This document shows, piece by piece, positions 59,659-64,000 of a stretch of 64,000 nt of DNA. Each line of letters begins with the position of its first letter. Position 1 is the stretch's first letter. The translations under genes were made by a program, and so were the position numbers. This DNA is from Calliopsis andreniformis (Eukaryota; Arthropoda; Insecta; Hymenoptera; Andrenidae): assembly GCF_051401765.1 (NCBI RefSeq), contig NC_135071.1:14796961-14860960 (forward strand), in the 5' to 3' direction. The notes beneath the pieces were generated by a model. It was not told the origin of the DNA and did no database searches. It was given only the letters and a program-made list of their open reading frames with translations.

Positions 59659-59918
59659 CACCGCCCGCCTCTTATATCAGAGGATGCGCCTGTTGTCGGT
59701 ACTCTGCGCTACCGCTACCGATGCCTCCTCGATCTCTCGCCTCGATGAGAGGGCGTCTGAGATTCCACTTGGCAGAACGTCGGCGAGATCTGGGGATTTC
59801 GTGTGAGGATGCGTTGGGGGAAAATTGAGGAAATGGTGGGGATTGATTGGGTATAGGAACGTTTAGTAAAACGTGAGGCGATTGATTATATTGATATTTT
59901 GGATATTATAGATTCTAG

Positions 59919-60064
59919 TACACCTGGGATAAATCGTGTAAAAATTGATTTACAAGCTGCAATTTATTCTTTTATAACTTGCGAGACAATCTTTATATGA
60001 TTCTCTTTGCACGATTCTTGTTTACACGGCTTAGATATACTGTGTAAAATCAGTCCCAGGTGTA
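59919..60064 (+). mobile_element. Small MITE with TACACCTGGGA termini
   Basis: TACACCTGGGA (59919) and TCCCAGGTGTA (60054-60064) are perfect 11-bp inverted ends; sub-terminal TCGTGTAAAA and TTTACACGG/CTGTGTAAAAT extend the symmetry loosely. 146 bp, non-coding. Single copy in the window. Confidence 0.6.
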
Positions 60065-60903
60065 GAATATAGTGTGAGAGGGTGTTCAATGGATGGCAGA
60101 GATTTTGAAGGATGATTTTTCATTCTAAAATGAGATTGAAATGAAAATAGACTAAAGTATATTTTCTGAGTTACTAAGGGATACTGAGTTATTAAGGGAG
60201 CGGTTGTGCTGAACCATTATAGCCAGGCACCAACTAAATGTACAATGTAGGAACGACAGTTTCAGTATAATAATTACACCTGAGAAATAATGATCTTACT
60301 TACAAATTATCTACTATAAGCTATTTCTTAGATACAATTAAATCCATTGAACTTGTAATTTCTATCTTTGTCCTAACCCAAATCAGTCCACAGTCCAACC
60401 ATCAAAGCCCCCAGAGACCTCCGTCAGAAATTCGTCCCACGAAGTTTCGCTCAAAGCAGCACCCAGTCGGGCCATTTGATTTATAGTCTCGCCTGCAACC
60501 CAGTCATCGAAATTTTCGGAACACCTTCCATCGGTCTCAGAGTCGAGCGAGTCAGCCAGACTCCGGCTCCTCGCCGGTTGCTTTTATTTGCATTTTGATA
60601 AACGATATCTGTGACCGCTAATTTCGGAGACGCCGAGATAGGCATCTCTCTGTCCGGGTGGAGGCTCGAAAACAAGCCTCGTCCCGCGAGATCGTTCCTA
60701 GAGCGTATCATCGGGTGTCGCCGCGATTAATACGCTCGCAATTAATCAGCGGCTATCTTCGACGCGCAGGTCCGGCTTATTTTTCCAGGCGAACGGTTAC
60801 GTAACCGGGCCAGCTGCTCGCCATTCACCAGCCACGACGAAATTCGTCGAAGAGCCGCCGGACGACGCCTGATGACCGTGGCTCATCGACCTAGACGCAT
60901 ACG
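60065..60903. other. Non-coding stretch, AT-rich then a CpG island from 60420
   Basis: No repeats or domains recognised. A 76-codon minus frame (60481-60711) lies in the island and has no domain. The island continues into module copy 3. Confidence 0.5.
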
Positions 60904-61849
60904 CAAGGTCATGCGGCCACTGCTCCAATCGTATTATAACCTCAACCTTCTCGTCCCCTACTCGATCGCCGCCACCCCTCTATCCTGCTCGCTCCACGCC
61001 TCCCCCCCTCGGCCGAGCGAGCGCGTGCGAATGTGGCCTAAAGCTGCGTTTACATTAGGCAATTTTTAGTCGCTTGAGCGAGTCGTTTCGGCGAAAATAG
61101 AGACTTGAGACACTGCTAGCGCATGTTAGAGGAAAGAAGAATATACAGGAAGCATTTGTATCTTTGAAATTGAAGAGAATTTTTGGGCAATTTTTAGTTG
61201 GTTCAGCGAGTCGTTTTAGAGAAAATAGAGGAGGGGAACACTTTTAGCTTGCGTTAGAGGAAAGGATATACAGGAAGCTTTTGTAATTTTGAAATTGAAG
61301 AAAATTTGAGCAAGGCTACAACTTTGGTGGGTTGGGGGTTGGCATGTTAGAGGAAAGAAGGATATACAGGAAGCATTTGTAATTTTGAAATTGAAGACAC
61401 TTTTTGGGCAATTTTTAGTTGGTTCAAGGAGTCGTTTCAGAGAAAATAGAGGAGTAGAACACTTTTAGCTTGCGTTATAGGAAAGGATATACAGGAAGCT
61501 TTTGTAATTTTGAAATTGAAGAAAATTTGAGCAAGGTTTCAACTTTGGTGGGTTGGGTGTCGACAGCTTCAGCCTTGTTTTAATAAAATAAAGAAAAATG
61601 TGGCGACTCTATAGACCAATTCCTGATGAAAAGTTGCCTAATATAAATGTAGCTTAACCGCCTACGTGACGCGCCTTGCCCCTTCACTCCTTCACCCCTC
61701 GTCCCCCAGCTCCATTCCTCCCTCCACGACGCGCTTCCCTTTTTGTCCTTTGCTCCCTTCTCGCTCCTCCATCGCCCTCCACGCGAGCACTCGCGCGAGC
61801 CCTACGCCGCGCACGAGTGTACTGGGAATGCAGTCGATTATGCAACTAG
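60904..61849 (+). promoter_or_regulatory. Two-part module, copy 3, split by a MITE
   Basis: Box 1 at 60904-60922 reads CAAGGTCATGCGGCCACTG; TCCAAT and TATTATAAC (60932-60940) follow, then pyrimidine-rich DNA. A 616-bp transposon (61041-61656) interrupts it. The rest resumes with CCGCCTACGTGACG (compare CCACCTACGTG in copy 2), more pyrimidine-rich DNA, and box 2 CGATTATGCAACTAG at 61835-61849, which overlaps the palindrome GCAACTAGTTGC (61842-61853). Without the insertion the boxes are about 315 bp apart. Confidence 0.5.
61041..61656 (+). mobile_element. MITE inserted in module 3, with internal tandem duplication
   Basis: The ends AAGCTGCGTTTACATTAGGC and GCCTAATATAAATGTAGCTT are inverted, 19 of 22 or so. 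The interior has two tandem units of about 221 bp (61121-61341 and 61342-61560), both with CATGTTAGAGGAAAGAAG, GATATACAGGAAGC and GGCAATTTTTAGTTGG. GCCTA occurs just outside each end and may be the remnant of a target duplication, suggesting but not proving a hAT-like origin. No transposase. Confidence 0.75.
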
Positions 61850-63299
61850 TTGCGCTGCTAGGTTCTTGTGTCACAGGGACGCGCTCTCGCCCTACCTGCA
61901 CCAGAGCCAGCCTACTGCACATCCGCGGATTCACGCTCTGAGGATTTCCTTTCAGCCTTTTGCCCTGCTTTCGAACGTTTCAGGGCGTTTTCTGGTCCGA
62001 TGGACTGTGGGAGGTTTGGCGGTGTGGGCTGGTGGTGACGAATGGTTGGGTTTAAGGTGCGTGGGGCGTCATGGGCGCGTGATAGGGTTTTTTTTGGGGA
62101 GCTGGAGGATATTATGAATTTTAGTTTTGAAAGCTTTATGATGTTCTACATGGGTGATGAATTTTTAAGGATTGAAAGTTCTGGAAATATTAATTTTCAG
62201 ATATGTGAGACTTTTGACGAGTTCTGTACCTCAGCCAGAGTAATCCAAGTCTTTTTTTATTATTTTTTACATTATTAACATTAGCTAATAATGGAAACTA
62301 CATCTTTGTGGTGTAATCTGCAAGTACTTAGTATCTTCAATATCTATTTCAATATTGTTTGAAATAATTCATGACACAACTCGATTTCCTCTGTTTGCAA
62401 CTCTTTCCATATTTCTCTCAACAGAGACAAAAGTTTTGTCACAGAACTCAACAAAATTACCAACCACTGTATCAGAATTAGAGTCCCAGAAACAGAAAGC
62501 TGATTAATTCAACACGAACAAACACCTCGCTGTATCTCTACTTCGCCCTAACAGTTTCATTAGAGCAATTCGAAACTTTGATACCATGTCGGATAGTCTT
62601 GCCACAGGAACTTATAAACGAGTTGGGATCATGGCTACCGAAGTTGTTACTCCTCTTGGGGAATCAAGAAGTTTTCATACTCGGCCCCACAAACCATTCG
62701 GAGCCGAAACTCTCGATGGGTTTCTTAGCCCAGAGGCGTCCCCTCGTTATCAGGTCAAAAGGTTCGCGCCAGACCCGCGAGTTCAGTCTACAGAGCTGCT
62801 AGCTTCCAGCACGTGAATCTCTGCCGACTAGTCGAGAATACCGCAATGATGTAACCAGTTTCTAGGCTTTCGTGTCACTCGTTGCTGGATGTCATGGGGA
62901 ACTACGGCCGACACACACGCGGCCACGTAACTAGCCGCCAGTGAATCACTCGATTTCACGCAAACCTGTAATATCGAGTGTCGTCTTTGCGCTGCTCGTT
63001 TATTTCCATGTCCGACTGAGAATTACTAAATGTCACGATCGTCTCGAGCTTGATCTGGTAATTGCTTGCTCTTGGATCTTTCTCGATTCAGTAGAATGTG
63101 CCGCCTTCGAATTCAGAGACAGACATGTGATAGTCATTAATAGGTTCCTTTACATATAGTTGAATAATTTTGTGGGTTCTTCGTGAAGGTATATTCTAAT
63201 GAACAGAAGTTAGATTTAAGGTATAGTTAGAATCTATGCAACTAATGTGGTATATGATGAATATTTTGTTAAAAGAAGTTTCAATTTATTGACAAAGAG
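61850..63299. other. Non-coding stretch
   Basis: CpG-rich to about 62060, AT-rich at 62100-62520, then a GC-richer segment at 62560-63120. A 76-codon plus frame at 62586-62816 has even codon composition but no domain or recognisable family, so I do not call it a gene. Confidence 0.45.
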
Positions 63300-63530
63300 T
63301 TATAGGTGTTAGCGTATATGAATATGTGAAAATGTTGACACTTGAAGCTTTCAATATTTCACAATTTTAATATTCGAGGACTATAATGTTCAAATATTTA
63401 CAAGACTGAAATATTTAAAAATTAGAACATTATAGTATCTTAAATACCTGAATAATAGAAATACTTAAATATCACAAAATTAGAATAATTGGAGAATCTT
63501 TATGAATGAAATATTTGAAAGTAAAAATGT
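63300..63530. repeat. AT-rich simple block 10
   Basis: Words such as TTCAATATTTCAC, AATATTTAAAAATT and AAATATTTGAAAG in mixed orientation. Confidence 0.6.
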
Positions 63531-64000
63531 ATCACATAAAATTATCTCACAACAATCACTCTCGTCTAAATATTTCCTTCCTTCATTACTCCCTCGCAGC
63601 AACCAAATAAAACAAGCCTCTCACTCAGAATCACATTCCCAACCCCTACAAAAGACCAACCATTAACGAGTCACAGGCTTACGGCGAACCCCCACACACC
63701 CTCGCCCCCATATCTCATCTTGCACCCCTCATTCACTGCCCTTATCTCTCCCTACAGCCCTCGCCGAAGACACAGTTCGTTATCCCCCGCCTCACGTCCC
63801 CGCCCCCGCGAAGAGGGTTGCCTGGCTCGAAAACAACCGTTGACTCTTACGCAACCACGGGTTAGCGAGTACGTGCGCAATGGGGCACCATGCTCCATGG
63901 CGCGGCGAGCAACGCGTCCCTCTCCCCTGGCTGCAATTCCAGGAATGCTCTTTGTACTGCCTCCCCCCTCCCCTGGATCCACCCCCACCAGGGGAAGCCT
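63531..64000. other. Non-coding stretch ending in a GC-rich island
   Basis: C-rich plus strand from 63590. TTACGCAACCACGGG and ACGTGCGCAATGG at about 63848-63882 resemble the TTATGCAAC word of the modules but lack box 1. The 78-codon minus frame has no domain. The island continues beyond the window. Confidence 0.45.

Noticed and set aside
62586..62816. 76-codon plus-strand frame with even amino-acid use
   Set aside because: No recognised family, a second register is open over the same bases, and the length is well within chance.

Overview
Nature of the window. This is nuclear DNA of an insect, most likely a hymenopteran; a bee or related aculeate is plausible, but that is inference from sequence texture. 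CpG-rich islands of a few hundred bases (rich in TCGA, CGCG and GCGA words) alternate with very AT-rich valleys. Ten blocks are built from short words such as AATATTTG and AAAATTTG, and there are many short non-autonomous DNA transposons (MITEs), several starting TACAGGGTG. No operons, ribosome-binding sites, CRISPR arrays, rRNA genes or convincing tRNA genes were seen.

Genes. No protein-coding gene can be supported. The longer open frames have no recognisable domain. They lie in GC-rich islands where stops are rare, in a minisatellite, or across MITEs. The window reads as intergenic DNA or one or more very long introns. One short candidate exon with good splice signals sits at 33724-33796, and a TATA-type promoter candidate lies near 3029.

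Layout. 1-7350: CpG islands and three AT-rich simple blocks. 7350-9060: a MITE family full of AAGACGTC words. 10-13 kb: AT-rich blocks between CpG islands. 15.99-16.75 kb: a nest of three MITE families. 17.8-31.8 kb: scattered MITEs, a 17-bp minisatellite (27.3 kb), a perfect 16-bp-stem hairpin (27.15 kb), a 31/32-bp minisatellite (29.0-29.45 kb) and a piggyBac-like MITE (30.5 kb). 32.7-37.4 kb: an AT-rich block, the candidate exon, a 395-bp TIR element, piggyBac-like elements with TTAA flanks and a pogo/Tigger-like end. 37.7-38.9 kb: homeodomain-type TAATTA words and a cluster of TATCGATA octamers, possibly regulatory. 41.8-51.3 kb: more MITEs. 51.5-52.6 kb: a large CpG island followed by a tandem duplication of about 190 bp. 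55.5-57.2 kb: more repeats, including an array of short hairpin elements. 57.7-62.0 kb: the most unusual region, with three copies of a two-part GC-rich module.

Main point of interest. At 58.27, 59.41 and 60.90 kb a 19-bp box (consensus CAAGGYCANSCGGYCACYG) is followed by a pyrimidine-rich stretch and then, 234-315 bp on once an inserted MITE is discounted, by CGATTATGCAA. The order, strand and words are conserved while the sequence between has diverged, which looks like duplicated functional elements (enhancer, promoter or non-coding RNA). A weaker inverted version may exist at 51.90-52.14 kb. All identifications come from reading the sequence; no database search was possible.
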